In this document: positions 33,252 through 42,285 of the stretch, in pieces
Position numbering within the stretch: position 1 is the stretch's first letter
How the letters are laid out: each line of letters starts with the position of its first letter
Source: Alloyangia mangrovi
Lineage (GTDB): Bacteria > Pseudomonadota > Alphaproteobacteria > Rhodobacterales > Rhodobacteraceae
Direction of reading: 5' to 3'
NCBI RefSeq assembly: GCF_002300555.2
Contig: NZ_NTHN02000022.1
Coordinates: 17,081-81,080, forward strand
DNA: 64,000 nt
Notes under the pieces: model-generated
Databases searched by the model: none
Told to the model about the DNA's origin: nothing
What the model saw: the letters and a program-made list of their open reading frames with translations, nothing else
Position numbers and translations under genes: made by a program

Positions 33252-34598
33252 ATGCGTCTGAGCCGTTATTTCCTGCCCGTTCTGAAAGAAACGCCCTCCG
33301 AGGCGCAGATCGTGTCGCACCGCTACATGCTGCGCGCCGGCATGATCAAGCAATCGAGCGCCGGCATCTATTCCTGGCTGCCGCTCGGCTTCAAGGTGCT
33401 GCGCAAGATCGAGGATATCATCCACGAGGAGCAGAAGCGCGCGGGGCATATCCCGATGCTGATGCCGACCATCCAGTCGGCGGACCTCTGGCGCGAGTCC
33501 GGGCGCTACGACGATTACGGCGAAGAGATGCTGCGCATCCGTGACCGGCATGATCGCGACATGCTGTTCACCCCCACCGCCGAAGAGCTGATCACCGACA
33601 TCTTCCGCAGCCACGTCGGCAGCTACAAGGACCTGCCGCTGACGCTCTACCAGATCCAGTGGAAGTTCCGCGACGAGATCCGCCCGCGCTTCGGCGTGAT
33701 GCGCGGCCGCGAGTTCTACATGAAGGACGGCTACAACTTCGACCTGACCAAGGAAGACGCGCTGCACGCCTACAACCGCCACCTCGTCAGCTACCTGCGC
33801 ACCTACGAGCGCATGGGCCTGCAGGCGATCCCGATGCGCGCCGACAGCGGCCCGATCGGCGGCGACGACACCCACGAGTTCCTTGTGCTGGCCGAGACCG
33901 GCGAATCCGAGGTCTTCTACGACAGCCAGATCACCGAGCTGAAGTTCGGCGACCGGCAGATCGACTACGACTCGGTCGAGCAGTGCCAGGCCGTGCTCGA
34001 GGAGTTCACCTCGCGCTACGCCCGCACCGACGAGACCCACGACGAGGCGATCTTCGCCGAGGTCCCCGAGGAGCGCCGCCGCACCGCGCGCGGCATCGAG
34101 GTCGGCCAGATCTTCTACTTCGGCACCAAGTACTCCGAGCCGATGGGCGCCACCGTTGTCGACAAGGACGGCAACCGGGTGCCGGTGCACATGGGCTCGC
34201 ACGGCATCGGCGTGTCTCGCCTGCTGGGCGCGATCATCGAGGCCAGCCACGACGACAAGGGCATCATCTGGCCCGAGGGCGTCACCCCCTTCCACTGCGG
34301 CATCGTCAACCTCAAGCAGGGCGACGCCGAGGCGGACGCGGCCTGTGACGCGATCTACGCCTCGCTCACCGCGCTGGGGCTGGAGCCGCTCTACGACGAC
34401 ACCAACGAGCGCGCCGGCGGCAAGTTCGCCACCATGGACCTCATCGGCCTGCCGTGGCGGATCACCGTCGGCCCGCGAGGGCTGAAGAACGGCGTGGTCG
34501 AGTTGACCTCGCGCCGCACCGGCGAGAGCGAGGAGCTGCCTCCCGAGGCGGCGGTCGAGCGCATCGCGCAAATCTACGGCGTGGTCGCGAAGGGCTGA
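33252..34598 (+). CDS. proS: Prolyl-tRNA synthetase (short alphaproteobacterial type)
   Basis: Charges tRNA(Pro). At 448 residues it is the short form lacking the long INS editing insertion found in E. coli. Class II motifs are visible: motif 1 around [25 protein letters not shown], motif 2 [30 protein letters not shown], and motif 3 [18 protein letters not shown]. The C-terminal anticodon-binding domain follows (~345-448, [20 protein letters not shown]). GGGAGG lies 6-11 nt before the ATG. Confidence 0.97.
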   Translation: MRLSRYFLPVLKETPSEAQIVSHRYMLRAGMIKQSSAGIYSWLPLGFKVLRKIEDIIHEEQKRAGHIPMLMPTIQSADLWRESGRYDDYGEEMLRIRDRHDRDMLFTPTAEELITDIFRSHVGSYKDLPLTLYQIQWKFRDEIRPRFGVMRGREFYMKDGYNFDLTKEDALHAYNRHLVSYLRTYERMGLQAIPMRADSGPIGGDDTHEFLVLAETGESEVFYDSQITELKFGDRQIDYDSVEQCQAVLEEFTSRYARTDETHDEAIFAEVPEERRRTARGIEVGQIFYFGTKYSEPMGATVVDKDGNRVPVHMGSHGIGVSRLLGAIIEASHDDKGIIWPEGVTPFHCGIVNLKQGDAEADAACDAIYASLTALGLEPLYDDTNERAGGKFATMDLIGLPWRITVGPRGLKNGVVELTSRRTGESEELPPEAAVERIAQIYGVVAKG

Positions 34599-34645
34599 CC
34601 CGGACGAGGGGGCGCTGCCCCCTCTTCGCCTTCGGCGAAATCACC

Positions 34646-34674
34646 CCCGGGATATTTTTCCCTAGAAGAAAGGG
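34646..34674 (+). repeat. Intergenic repeat, copy B (CCCGGGATATTTTT...CTAGAAGAAAGGG)
   Basis: Second copy of the three-copy intergenic repeat, between proS and queG. It is preceded by GAGGGGGCGCTGCCCCCTC and TTCGCCTTCGGCGAA hairpins, which could end proS, and followed by a long GGGCCGG...CCGGCCC stem (34672-34704). Confidence 0.65.
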
Positions 34675-34800
34675 CCGGTCCCGGGGTTCCGGGGCCGGCC
34701 CTGTCGCATCTCGCGCGGCGTCCACCCGGACAGAGGCGCGAAAGTCATTGACTGGGCCGCTTCCCGTTCCGATGTCTGGGGTCCAGAGGAAAGGGGTCTC

Positions 34801-35871
34801 ATGAACGATCTGAAGGCACGGCTGGTGGACGAGGCGGCGGAGGTGGGCTTTGCGGCCTGCCGCATCTGCCGCCCCGGCGACGTGCCGCAGGTGGCGGAAC
34901 GGCTGGCGGCCTTTCTCGAGGCCGGGTACCACGGGCAGATGGGCTGGATGGCCGAGCGCACCCATTGGCGCGGCAACCCGGCTGCGCTCTGGCCCGAGGC
35001 GCGCTCGGTGATCATGCTGGCCGAGAACTACGGCCCCGAGCAAGACCCCCGCACGGTGCTGGCGCAACGGGAGCGGGCGGCGATCTCGGTCTACGCGCAG
35101 AACCGCGACTACCACGACGTGGTGAAGAAGAAGCTGAAGCGCCTCGGGCGCTGGCTGATCGATGCCGCCAGCCGCGAGGCGGGGTCCGAGGCGCCGCAGA
35201 TCAAGGTCTTCGTCGACACCGCGCCGGTGATGGAGAAACCGCTGGGACAGGCGGCGGGGCTGGGCTGGCAGGGCAAGCACACCAATCTTGTCAGCCGCGA
35301 GCTGGGCTCGTGGTTCTTCCTCGGGGCGATTTTCACCACGCTTGAGTTGCCGGTGGACGGGGGCGAGCGCGACCATTGCGGCTCCTGCCGGGCCTGTCTC
35401 GATGCCTGTCCGACGGCGGCTTTCCCGGCGCCCTACCGACTCGATGCGCGGCGTTGCATCTCCTATCTCACCATCGAGCACGACGGCCCTGTCGACACGG
35501 ACCTGCGGGGCCTGCTCGGCAACCGCATCTACGGCTGCGACGATTGCCTTGCGGCCTGTCCCTGGAACAAGTTCGCCGAGGTCGCGTCGGAGGTGAAATA
35601 CCACGCCCGAGAGGACCTGCTGTCGCCGCCGCTGGCCGAGCTGGCGGGGCTGGACGATGCGGGCTTCCGGGCGCGCTTCTCGGGATCTCCGATCAAGCGC
35701 ATCGGGCGGAACCGCTTCGTGCGCAATGTGCTCTATGCCATCGGCAACTCGGGACGGGTGGAGTTGCGGGGCGTGGCGCAGGGGCTGTGCGGAGATGCCG
35801 ACGAGACGGTATGCGACGCGGCGCGCTGGGCGGTGGCGCAGTTGGCGGACGCCGGGGGAGCTGGCGGGTGA
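34801..35871 (+). CDS. queG: Epoxyqueuosine reductase
   Basis: QueG reduces epoxyqueuosine to queuosine in tRNA with a cobalamin and two [4Fe-4S] clusters. 356 residues. The N-terminal domain includes [20 protein letters not shown] start, [33 protein letters not shown], and [37 protein letters not shown]. The ferredoxin-like part has [13 protein letters not shown] (~195) and [14 protein letters not shown] (~245) for the two clusters, then [16 protein letters not shown] in the HEAT-like tail. The ATG at 34801 follows GAGGAAAGGGG. Confidence 0.95.
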   Translation: MNDLKARLVDEAAEVGFAACRICRPGDVPQVAERLAAFLEAGYHGQMGWMAERTHWRGNPAALWPEARSVIMLAENYGPEQDPRTVLAQRERAAISVYAQNRDYHDVVKKKLKRLGRWLIDAASREAGSEAPQIKVFVDTAPVMEKPLGQAAGLGWQGKHTNLVSRELGSWFFLGAIFTTLELPVDGGERDHCGSCRACLDACPTAAFPAPYRLDARRCISYLTIEHDGPVDTDLRGLLGNRIYGCDDCLAACPWNKFAEVASEVKYHAREDLLSPPLAELAGLDDAGFRARFSGSPIKRIGRNRFVRNVLYAIGNSGRVELRGVAQGLCGDADETVCDAARWAVAQLADAGGAGG

Positions 35872-35904
35872 GGATTTGCCGTCCCCGCGGGGACACGAGA
35901 AAAA

Positions 35905-35933
35905 GCGTCGGTGCCGAGGGATGGCACCGACGC
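35905..35933 (-). terminator. Rho-independent terminator on the minus strand
   Basis: Perfect 11-bp arms GCGTCGGTGCC (35905-35915) and GGCACCGACGC (35923-35933). On the minus strand five T follow (TTTTTCTC). It ends a minus-strand transcript, either readthrough from the exported-protein gene at 36210 or a separate small RNA. Confidence 0.75.
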
Positions 35934-36131
35934 CCACGAGGGTTCCTGGGATCCAGGAGGTTCTGACAGGAGTACGTGCCTCCTGCTGCAAAGATGGGCG
36001 GGGCTGGGGTGTCCTGCAAGGAAAATCACGCGAACGGGAACGGGGGTGTTCGCCATGTGCGTGTGCCGTGATCAGCACCGCGTCTCACGCGTGCAATGGG
36101 GCTCCGCTACGGGAGCTTGCCACGTGCAAAC

Positions 36132-36159
36132 GCCCCCTGCGCTGGAGAACGCAGGGGGC
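36132..36159. terminator. Hairpin after the exported-protein gene
   Basis: Perfect 10-bp arms GCCCCCTGCG (36132-36141) and CGCAGGGGGC (36150-36159) with an 8-nt loop. It is 50 nt beyond the stop of the minus-strand gene. On that strand GTTTG follows, a weak U-tract. Confidence 0.6.
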
Positions 36160-36209
36160 TTCCGGAGCCACGAGGCAAGCCCCGGACCGCACCGGCTGGG
36201 CGCGGATGG

Positions 36210-36752
36210 TCAGCCGCGGTCGTCGACCAGCAGCTCGATATGGTCCTGCGCGGCGTAGACGCCGATGACGTCGTCGGGTGCGAAGCCCTGCTGGTCCAGT
36301 TCTGCCGTCAGCTCGTCATTGTCCGACAGCAGACCGCGCAGCGCGTCGAGTTCCGGGGCGGCGGCCTTCAGCGCGTCATCGAGGGCCTCGGCGCTTTCGT
36401 TGGCCTGCCCTTTCAGCGTGCTGAGGGGCAGGATCTCGACCTTCGAGGCTTCGACCACGGTTTCCGGGTCGGCCATGGAGAGATCGGCATTGCGCAGCGA
36501 GGAGATCGCCTGCCCGTAGCTTTGCGGCACCTCGGCGCGCAGCGCTTCGGCGGTCTGGGGCGAGACAGGCGCGGTGTCGGTCATGCCCGATCCGGCGGCG
36601 CCGGTGCTCTGGGTCATCTCCGAGCTTTCGAGCGGCGCCTGGTCCTGTGTCGCGGGATCCGCGGCAAGCGAGGTCTGAGCATGGGCCGCGGCGGAGAGCG
36701 AGGCGGCGGTGAGAACGGCAAGGCCGAGTCTGGTGGTGGAACGGAGGGTCAT
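36210..36752 (-). CDS. Exported protein of unknown function
   Basis: 180 residues. A signal peptide MTLRSTTRLGLAVLTAASLSAAAHAQ is followed by a Ser/Thr/Gln-rich stretch (~27-70) and a helical domain: EALRAEVPQSYGQAISSLRNADLSMAD, VEILPLSTLKGQANESAEALDDALKAAAPELDALRGLLSDNDELTAELDQQGFAPDDVIGVYAAQDHIELLVDDRG. The start at 36752 has GGGAGA upstream. Related proteins are common in roseobacters without a known function. Periplasmic location is inferred. Confidence 0.75.
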   Translation of the reverse strand: MTLRSTTRLGLAVLTAASLSAAAHAQTSLAADPATQDQAPLESSEMTQSTGAAGSGMTDTAPVSPQTAEALRAEVPQSYGQAISSLRNADLSMADPETVVEASKVEILPLSTLKGQANESAEALDDALKAAAPELDALRGLLSDNDELTAELDQQGFAPDDVIGVYAAQDHIELLVDDRG

Positions 36753-37066
36753 ATCGGGTCTCCCTAGCATCCTTGGTCGGTGGCTCCGGAGCGCATCGTT
36801 GCGCCGGTCATGGAGCTAATGCGCAGGAGCGGTCTTCGGATCCCACTGTCGCCGCAAGGTGACGGCCGCGTGAGAAAACGGCATGGTCTTGCCGGAAAGG
36901 GCCCCTGTGGGGTGGCGGGACACCGCCGGTTCCCACGGCTTGCGCGTCTCGGCGGCGGGGCGCCTCGGATGGACATGCACGCAGCGGCGGGGCGCCTGCG
37001 AAGGGGCCTTTGCTTTGCCGTCGCGGGACCCCATCTTAGGGCCAAGACCAAAGACCGGAGGATTCC
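36753..37066. other. 314-bp divergent intergenic region
   Basis: Lies between the exported-protein gene (-) and msrB (+). Short open frames exist on both strands but lack ribosome sites and recognisable sequence. It should hold two divergent promoters; I cannot place them with confidence. Confidence 0.5.
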
Positions 37067-37516
37067 ATGGCGACATATGAACGCAATCCCGACGTGATCG
37101 CGGCACTCGATGCCGAGCAGTACCGCGTGACGCAGGAGAACGGCACCGAGCGGCCGGGCACCGGCAAGTATCTCGACAACAAGGCGCCCGGCATCTACGT
37201 CGACATCGTCTCGGGCGAGCCGTTGTTTGCCTCGTCCGACAAGTACGAGAGCGGCTGCGGCTGGCCGAGCTTCACCAAGCCCATCGAGCCGGCCCATGTC
37301 GCCGAGCTGCGTGACACCACCCACGGGATGATCCGCACCGAGGTGCGTTCGACCCATGGCGACTCGCACCTCGGGCACGTCTTCCCCGACGGGCCGGTGG
37401 ACCGTGGCGGGCTGCGCTACTGCATCAACTCCGCCTCGCTGCGCTTCGTACCGCGCGAGGATATGGAGGCCGAGGGCTACGGCGCCTACCTTGATCAAGT
37501 GGAGGACGTGGCATGA
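37067..37516 (+). CDS. msrB: Peptide-methionine (R)-S-oxide reductase MsrB, zinc-less form
   Basis: Repairs methionine-R-sulfoxide in proteins. 149 residues with [55 protein letters not shown]. The catalytic Cys is in RYCINS (~119) and a probable resolving Cys lies in SGCGWPSF (~64). The two CxxC pairs that bind zinc in many MsrB proteins are missing (THGDSHLGH instead of a CxxC), so this is a form without structural zinc. GGAGGA precedes the ATG. It overlaps msrA by ATGA, so both repair enzymes are made together. Confidence 0.93.
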   Translation: MATYERNPDVIAALDAEQYRVTQENGTERPGTGKYLDNKAPGIYVDIVSGEPLFASSDKYESGCGWPSFTKPIEPAHVAELRDTTHGMIRTEVRSTHGDSHLGHVFPDGPVDRGGLRYCINSASLRFVPREDMEAEGYGAYLDQVEDVA

Positions 37517-38022
37517 GCACTGAACGCGCAGTTCTGGCCGGTGGCTGTTTCTGGGGCATGCAGGATCTGATCCGCAGGCTGCCGGGGGTCGAGGGCACCC
37601 GCGTCGGCTATACCGGCGGCGATGTCCCCAATGCCACCTACCGCAACCACGGCACCCATGCCGAGGGCATCGAGATCCTTTTCGATCCCGAGACCATCAG
37701 CTACCGGCGGCTCCTCGAGTTCTTCTTCCAGATCCACGATCCGACCACGCTCAACCGGCAGGGGAATGACCTTGGCATGAGCTACCGTTCCGCGATCTAC
37801 TATGTCGACGAGGCGCAGAAGGCCGAGGCGCTGGAGACCATCGCCGATGTCGACGCTTCGGGGATCTGGCCCGGCAAGGTGGTGACCGAGGTGGCGCCGG
37901 TGGGCGATTTCTGGGAGGCCGAGGCGGAGCATCAGGATTACCTGGTGCGCTATCCCGGCGGCTACACCTGCCACTTCCCGCGCCCGGACTGGGTGCTGCC
38001 GCGCCGCGATGCGGCGGAATGA
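37513..38022 (+). CDS. msrA: Peptide-methionine (S)-S-oxide reductase MsrA
   Basis: Repairs methionine-S-sulfoxide; complements MsrB. 169 residues with the catalytic motif [18 protein letters not shown] (Cys ~12), [52 protein letters not shown] and [18 protein letters not shown]. The Cys in YTC near the end may be the recycling residue. Translation is coupled to msrB through the ATGA overlap at 37513-37516. Confidence 0.95.
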   Translation: MSTERAVLAGGCFWGMQDLIRRLPGVEGTRVGYTGGDVPNATYRNHGTHAEGIEILFDPETISYRRLLEFFFQIHDPTTLNRQGNDLGMSYRSAIYYVDEAQKAEALETIADVDASGIWPGKVVTEVAPVGDFWEAEAEHQDYLVRYPGGYTCHFPRPDWVLPRRDAAE

Positions 38023-38112
38023 GGCAGGGCTGGTAACGTTTGCGGGGGCGGCGCGGCGGGGGCCGCGCCGCCCCTCGACATGCCGGAAGGGAACCGTCAA
38101 AGCTTCGCCGGC

Positions 38113-38142
38113 GTTCGCCCAGAGTTCGTTCACCCAAAGTTC
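38113..38142. promoter_or_regulatory. Two tandem LexA-type (SOS) boxes
   Basis: GTTCGCCCAGAGTTC (38113-38127) is followed without gap by GTTCACCCAAAGTTC (38128-38142). Both match the alphaproteobacterial LexA box GTTC-N7-GTTC exactly, and the two 15-mers agree at 13 positions. They lie 25-54 nt before the ATG at 38167, where binding would block transcription. Control by DNA damage is inferred. Confidence 0.6.
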
Positions 38143-38166
38143 GCCAGCCTCGAAGGACCGCCCCGC

Positions 38167-38787
38167 ATGAGCAGCGCCGCCGCGCCCGAGACCGTTGCCG
38201 GGTCTTCCACCGATCGTCCTGTGGGCGAGATCGTCGACCGCCTGCAAAAGGCCGCACAGGACCCGCGGGTATCGCTGCGCGACATGGTGGAGAGCTTCGG
38301 CGAAAGCTCTTTCATCCCGGCACTCATGGTGCCCGCGCTGCTGGTGGTCTCGCCGCTCTCGGGGATCCCGCTCTTCTCGACCCTTTGCGGGCTGCTGATC
38401 GCTTTCATCGCGGGGCAGATGCTGATCTCGCGGCGCCATCTGTGGCTGCCCGAGTTCCTCATGGCGCGCAGCTTCGACGGGGCGAAGGCGCGCAAGGGGC
38501 TGGGCAAGCTGCGGGGCCTTGGCGACTGGCTCGACCGGAACGCGCGCAGCCGGCTGCGTCTGATGACCGCCGGGCCGATGCGCAAGCTGCTGCAGGCGGT
38601 GTGCCTGCTCTGCGGCCTCGCCATGCCCTTTCTCGAGCTGGTGCCGTTTTCCTCGTCGATCCTCGGGCTGACGGTGCTCTGCTTTGCGACCGCTTTGCTG
38701 GTACGTGATGGGCTTTTTGCCACCATTGGCTGCGTGACGCTGGCGGCGGCGGTGCTTGTGCCGCTGATGATCGCCGGGGTGATCTGA
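38167..38787 (+). CDS. ExoD-family (exopolysaccharide synthesis) membrane protein
   Basis: 206 residues. The ExoD pattern is clear: VGEIVDRLQKAAQDPRVSLRDMVESFGESSFIPALMVPALLVVSPLSGIPLFSTLCGLLIAFIAGQML, then RRHLWLPEFL, a basic loop (RARKGLGKL-like) and helices at ~140-205 (LLQAVCLLCGLAMPFLELVPFSSSILGLTVLCFATALL and CVTLAAAVLVPLMIAGVI). ExoD of rhizobia affects exopolysaccharide and alkali tolerance; the biochemical role is unknown. The start at 38167 has AAGGA 10 nt upstream; an in-frame ATG at 38080 lacks a ribosome site and would put the LexA-type boxes inside the gene. Confidence 0.85.
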   Translation: MSSAAAPETVAGSSTDRPVGEIVDRLQKAAQDPRVSLRDMVESFGESSFIPALMVPALLVVSPLSGIPLFSTLCGLLIAFIAGQMLISRRHLWLPEFLMARSFDGAKARKGLGKLRGLGDWLDRNARSRLRLMTAGPMRKLLQAVCLLCGLAMPFLELVPFSSSILGLTVLCFATALLVRDGLFATIGCVTLAAAVLVPLMIAGVI

Positions 38788-38799
38788 CGCCGGTTCGGC

Positions 38800-39018
38800 T
38801 CAGCGGCCGGCGGCACCGTTGAAAATGGCGATGATCACGACGGCGGCGACGACCAGGCCGACGAAGAGCAGCACCGCTCGGCGTCCCATGCGGCGGGTCT
38901 CGGGCGTCTCGGGAAGCTGGACGGGGCGGTCCGTGGCACCGGCGTCCCCGGGACCGGCGCGGACGTCGTGTGGGTGGGCGACGTCATGCGCGTGTTCGTC
39001 GCGACTGTCAGCGGTCAT
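38800..39018 (-). CDS. Small single-pass membrane protein with His-rich N-terminus
   Basis: 72 residues from the ATG at 39018 with AAGGAGG about 6-12 nt upstream. The N-terminal half is polar with DEHAHDVAHPHDV, a His cluster that might bind metal. A basic stretch RRMGRRA precedes one membrane helix, VLLFVGLVVAAVVIIAIF, near the C-terminus. No family recognised. It follows the metallophosphoesterase gene on the same strand, 25 nt after its stop. Confidence 0.65.
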   Translation of the reverse strand: MTADSRDEHAHDVAHPHDVRAGPGDAGATDRPVQLPETPETRRMGRRAVLLFVGLVVAAVVIIAIFNGAAGR

Positions 39019-39043
39019 CTCGGCCTCCTTGCGGGCTGAAGTC

Positions 39044-39898
39044 TCACTCGGGCCCAACGCCCTGCGCGGCGACGGGGTCCGCCTGCTGCGGAGCGCGCGG
39101 CGGCCATTCGGGGCTGCGTTCCCAGCCCTTGTCGCCGAAGCTGTAGTGCCGCCGCTCGGCCTCGATGAAATGGTCCTCGCGGGCGATCATCCGGCGGATG
39201 TTGGCGCTGTGGCTGTCGAGATCGAGGATGGCGAAATCGTTCTCTTGTCCCCGCAGCCGGGTCGAGAGCCCGGTGCCCACATGCACCTGCAGCACCTGCG
39301 CGCCGTGCTTGCGCGACAGGAACGGCTCGGTCCGCCAGCGGTGCAGGTGCCCCGAGAGCACAAGGTGGGCGCCGCATTCCGAGAGGCGCTCGATCGCCTG
39401 GTCGGCGTCGCGCATGAGCGATTTCTCGACGTCGGGGTCCTGCTCGAAGGGGTGGTGGGCCAGCACCACGTTGAGCCCCTTGCTCTCCGAGAAGATCCGG
39501 CAGGCGTGGCGCATCTGCAGCCAGCGGATCTTGCCGCGCTGCCAGCGGAAGCGGTCGACGGTGTTGAAGCCCACGACGGTCAGTCCCGGCAGGTGCTTCA
39601 CCGGCATCATCTCCTCGGTGATGAAGCGACGGTAGCGGCGGTAGGGGCGCACGAAGCGCAGCCAGAGGTTGTCGAGCGAGACGTCGTGGTTGCCCGGGAC
39701 CGCCATCCAGGAGGCCTGCAGCTTGCGCAGGAAGGCACGGGCGTCGCGGTACTGGCTGCGGCGGGCGCGCTGGGTGAAATCGCCGGTCACCGCGACGAGG
39801 TCGGGCTTGGCGCCGTTCACCGCCCGCAGCAGCGGGTCGAGGAGCTCGGGCGCCGTGCGGCCGAAGTGCAGGTCCGAGAGGTGAATGAGCCGGGTCAT
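39044..39898 (-). CDS. Metallophosphoesterase
   Basis: 284 residues with a full calcineurin-like set: HLSDLHFGR, AVTGDFTQRARRSQY, AVPGNHDVSL, VLAHHPF and LVLSGHLHRWRT. These coordinate two metals, so it should be active, unlike the frameshifted paralogue at 4966. It overlaps the diacylglycerol-kinase-like gene by four bases (ATGA), a pairing that suggests a joint role in phospholipid or lipid A metabolism. The substrate is not known. Confidence 0.88.
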   Translation of the reverse strand: MTRLIHLSDLHFGRTAPELLDPLLRAVNGAKPDLVAVTGDFTQRARRSQYRDARAFLRKLQASWMAVPGNHDVSLDNLWLRFVRPYRRYRRFITEEMMPVKHLPGLTVVGFNTVDRFRWQRGKIRWLQMRHACRIFSESKGLNVVLAHHPFEQDPDVEKSLMRDADQAIERLSECGAHLVLSGHLHRWRTEPFLSRKHGAQVLQVHVGTGLSTRLRGQENDFAILDLDSHSANIRRMIAREDHFIEAERRHYSFGDKGWERSPEWPPRAPQQADPVAAQGVGPE

Positions 39899-40887
39899 GC
39901 GGGCAGCGCTTTTTCGAGGGCGGCGTCCGCGGGCTCTTCGATCTGCGGCTCTTCGAGGGCCGCGACGTTCTCGGACGGTACCATCACCCGCAGTGGCTCG
40001 GAGCGGCGGCGGAAGCGGATCGGTGTCTCCATCAGCTCCTTCTCGCCGTCGCGAGCCACCAGCGCCTTGGGGCGTGCCGTGTGCAAGGTGATCTCGCGGC
40101 CGGTCACACAGCCGAATTCCTCGCCCTTCTGCGCCTTGCCGATGGCGAGCCGGAACGAGGCGCGCACGAGGTCCCAGCGGCTGGTGCCCTTGGACGTGAA
40201 CAGCACGAACTCGCCGTCGCGTATCGCCTCCGCCCCGTCGAGGTTGAACTGATCTAGCTGGTAGGCGCTGTTCGCGACAAAGGCGAGCGGTGTGCGGATC
40301 TCGGATTTGCGGCCATCCACCTCGACCTGCAGGCGTAGCGGGTGGCGGAAACCGGCAAGGGCCAATACCACCGACCAATAGGCGGCCAGTCGAGAGCGGC
40401 CCCAGCGTTGGTAGACGCCCTCGCGCGTGCGCAGGATCAAAGGGTAGATCCCGAGGCTGGCGTTGTTGAGGAAGACCTCTCCGTTCACCTCTCCGAGGCT
40501 GATCTCGCGCAGCCGGCCGGTGGCGAGGATGCGCACCGCATCCTCGGGCTCCTCGGGGATGTCGAGGCCGCGGGCAAAATAGTTGAAGGTGCCCTGAGGG
40601 ATCACCCCCATGGGCACACCCGCCTCATGCGCCGCGGTGGCCACCGCGCCGATGGTGCCATCGCCGCCCGCCGCGACGATCATCGCGCAGCCGTTCCCCG
40701 CCGCCTTGCGGGCCGTGTCGAGGATCGGCTTGTCGGGGGTGAGGCCGATCAACTCGGCCTCGAGCCCGTTCTGCGCGAAGAGGTCCTCGAGCGACTTGCG
40801 GCGGCTCTGCTTGTCGGGGTGGTCCCCGGAGTGCTCGTTGAGGATGACACAGATCTTTCGATTGTCGGTCACGGGGGCGCTCTCCAT
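39895..40887 (-). CDS. Diacylglycerol kinase family lipid kinase
   Basis: 330 residues. The DAGK catalytic domain starts KICVILNEHSGDH, with the nucleotide loop VAAGGDGTIGAVATAAHEAG (~72-92) and GVIPQGTFNYFARGL (~95-110). The second lobe has EVFLNNASLGIYPLI and PLAFVANSAYQLDQFNLDGAEAI. It phosphorylates a lipid alcohol, probably diacylglycerol, or acts in a YegS-like way. Translationally coupled to the metallophosphoesterase downstream. Confidence 0.88.
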   Translation of the reverse strand: MESAPVTDNRKICVILNEHSGDHPDKQSRRKSLEDLFAQNGLEAELIGLTPDKPILDTARKAAGNGCAMIVAAGGDGTIGAVATAAHEAGVPMGVIPQGTFNYFARGLDIPEEPEDAVRILATGRLREISLGEVNGEVFLNNASLGIYPLILRTREGVYQRWGRSRLAAYWSVVLALAGFRHPLRLQVEVDGRKSEIRTPLAFVANSAYQLDQFNLDGAEAIRDGEFVLFTSKGTSRWDLVRASFRLAIGKAQKGEEFGCVTGREITLHTARPKALVARDGEKELMETPIRFRRRSEPLRVMVPSENVAALEEPQIEEPADAALEKALPA

Positions 40888-41019
40888 CGGGGGTTCCGGA
40901 GATCAACGCGCGCAGGTGCGGGCGGTTCCCCTGGCAACGCGGGAGCGGCGTCGCAATTTTGCACCACTTGAGGCAACCAGCGGATTGACGCCGCGTTGGC
41001 TTCTGCGCAGGTTGCCCAG

Positions 41020-42015
41020 ATGCAGAACGCTTCCTCCCCGCCCGATCCCTCGCCGCAGTCCGCGGGCGTCACCGCGCATGAAGACCGCGTGCGGCTTCGC
41101 CATGTGGGGCTCCGCGGCTGGCTGCACGCGTTGTGGCGGACCTGGAAGCGCATGGACGAGCGCAACCTCGGGCTGATCGCGGCGGGGGTGGCCTTCTACG
41201 CCTTCCTGTCGATCTTCCCGGCCATGGCCGCGGTGATCGCGATCTGGGGCTACTGGGCCGATCCCATCGCCATCGCCGAGCAGATGGAGCTGCTCACCGA
41301 GGTCATCCCCGACACCGCCTTCCAGCTCATCGACGCGCAGATCACCCAGCTCATCTCGACCAACCGCTCGACGCTGCAATGGGCCTCGATCGCCTCGATC
41401 GTGCTGGCAATCTGGACGGCGCGGGCCTCGGTGGCGGCGCTGATCCGGGGGCTCAACACGGTGACCGAGGCGCCGCACCGGACCAACCCGCTGCGCCGGG
41501 TGCTGGTCGCCTACGGCATGACCGCGGTGCTGGTGCTGGTGGCGCTGCTGGCCTTCGCGGCGGTGGTGGTGGTGCCGGCGGGAATGGTCTTCCTGCACCT
41601 GCCGGCGGAGGTCGAGATCGCGGTGGAGGGGACGAAGTGGATCGTGCTGCTCTGCGTGGTCTACCTTGCGGTGGCACTGGTCTACCGCTTCGGGCCGAAC
41701 CGGCGCCACGCCCGCATGCCCTGGCTGACGCCGGGCGCGGCCATCGCGGTGATCGCCTGGGCCATCGGCTCCTTTGCGCTGGCCAGCTACGTGCGCAACT
41801 TCGACCGGCTGAACGAGGTCTACGGCTCGCTCGGGGCGGTGGTGGCGTTGCTGCTGTGGTTCTACGTGAGCGCGCTGGTGACGCTGCTGGGCGCCCAGCT
41901 CAATACCGAGCTGGCGCGGGTGCTCATTGCCCGCCGCGCCACAGAAAAGGACCGGGCGGAGGGACCCCCGGAGCGGGCTCCGCGAGACGCCCGGGAAGCT
42001 TCTGAAAAAATTTGA
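41020..42015 (+). CDS. YihY/BrkB family membrane protein
   Basis: 331 residues, six expected helices. Starts with a cytosolic stretch, then LHALWRTWKRMDERNLGLIAAGVAFYAFLSIFPAMAAVIAIWGYW, the YihY/BrkB signature. Later helices include IASIVLAIWTARASVAALIRGLNTV, VLVALLAFAAVVVVPAGMVFL, WIVLLCVVYLAVALVYRFGPNRRH and GSLGAVVALLLWFYVSALVTLLGAQLNTEL. The ATG at 41020 is used; a TTG at 40996 is in frame. The family was once called RNase BN in error; the present view is a membrane protein of unknown transport function. Confidence 0.9.
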   Translation: MQNASSPPDPSPQSAGVTAHEDRVRLRHVGLRGWLHALWRTWKRMDERNLGLIAAGVAFYAFLSIFPAMAAVIAIWGYWADPIAIAEQMELLTEVIPDTAFQLIDAQITQLISTNRSTLQWASIASIVLAIWTARASVAALIRGLNTVTEAPHRTNPLRRVLVAYGMTAVLVLVALLAFAAVVVVPAGMVFLHLPAEVEIAVEGTKWIVLLCVVYLAVALVYRFGPNRRHARMPWLTPGAAIAVIAWAIGSFALASYVRNFDRLNEVYGSLGAVVALLLWFYVSALVTLLGAQLNTELARVLIARRATEKDRAEGPPERAPRDAREASEKI

Positions 42016-42134
42016 CGAATTGCGGGAACCAATGGCCCGCCCCAGTGTTTGGAATTCAAGGACGCAGCATTTGTTCTGTCCCTGATCCCGGGTTGCACCC
42101 TGTCCCGACTTCCCTCAGTGGCCCGGATCATTGC

Positions 42135-42174
42135 AAGGCTCCACCTTTTCCCCGAGGTGGAGCCTTTTCCTTTC
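42135..42174 (+). terminator. Rho-independent terminator after the YihY gene region
   Basis: Perfect 11-bp arms AAGGCTCCACC (42135-42145) and GGTGGAGCCTT (42156-42166) with a 10-nt loop, followed by TTCCTTTCC. It lies 120 nt beyond the YihY stop, an unusually long 3' tail that might instead be a small RNA. Confidence 0.7.
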
Positions 42175-42285
42175 CTGCGGTGGCGCAACACGGCGGCCTG
42201 GCCCCTGCGCGGGTTTGAATTGTGCGGCGGTCGTCCCTCGCGTAGCCTCGAGGGGCAGAGCACACTCGGCGGGAGGGCCAATCGG

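Larger units (their letters stand above)
35872..36209. other. 338-bp gap between convergent genes, with two terminators and a possible small RNA
   Basis: No convincing protein gene. Two strong hairpins bracket it (35905-35933 and 36132-36159). Between them the minus strand can fold locally (AGGAGGCACGTACTCCTG) and exposes a CCTCCTGG stretch complementary to ribosome-binding sites. Confidence 0.4.

Noticed and set aside
35733..36056. Minus-strand frame of 107 residues inside the queG/36210 gap
   Set aside because: It runs into the end of queG, has no ribosome site and crosses the terminator at 35905-35933.
36780..37097. Short plus-strand frame before msrB
   Set aside because: Overlaps the msrB start and ribosome site; composition not protein-like.
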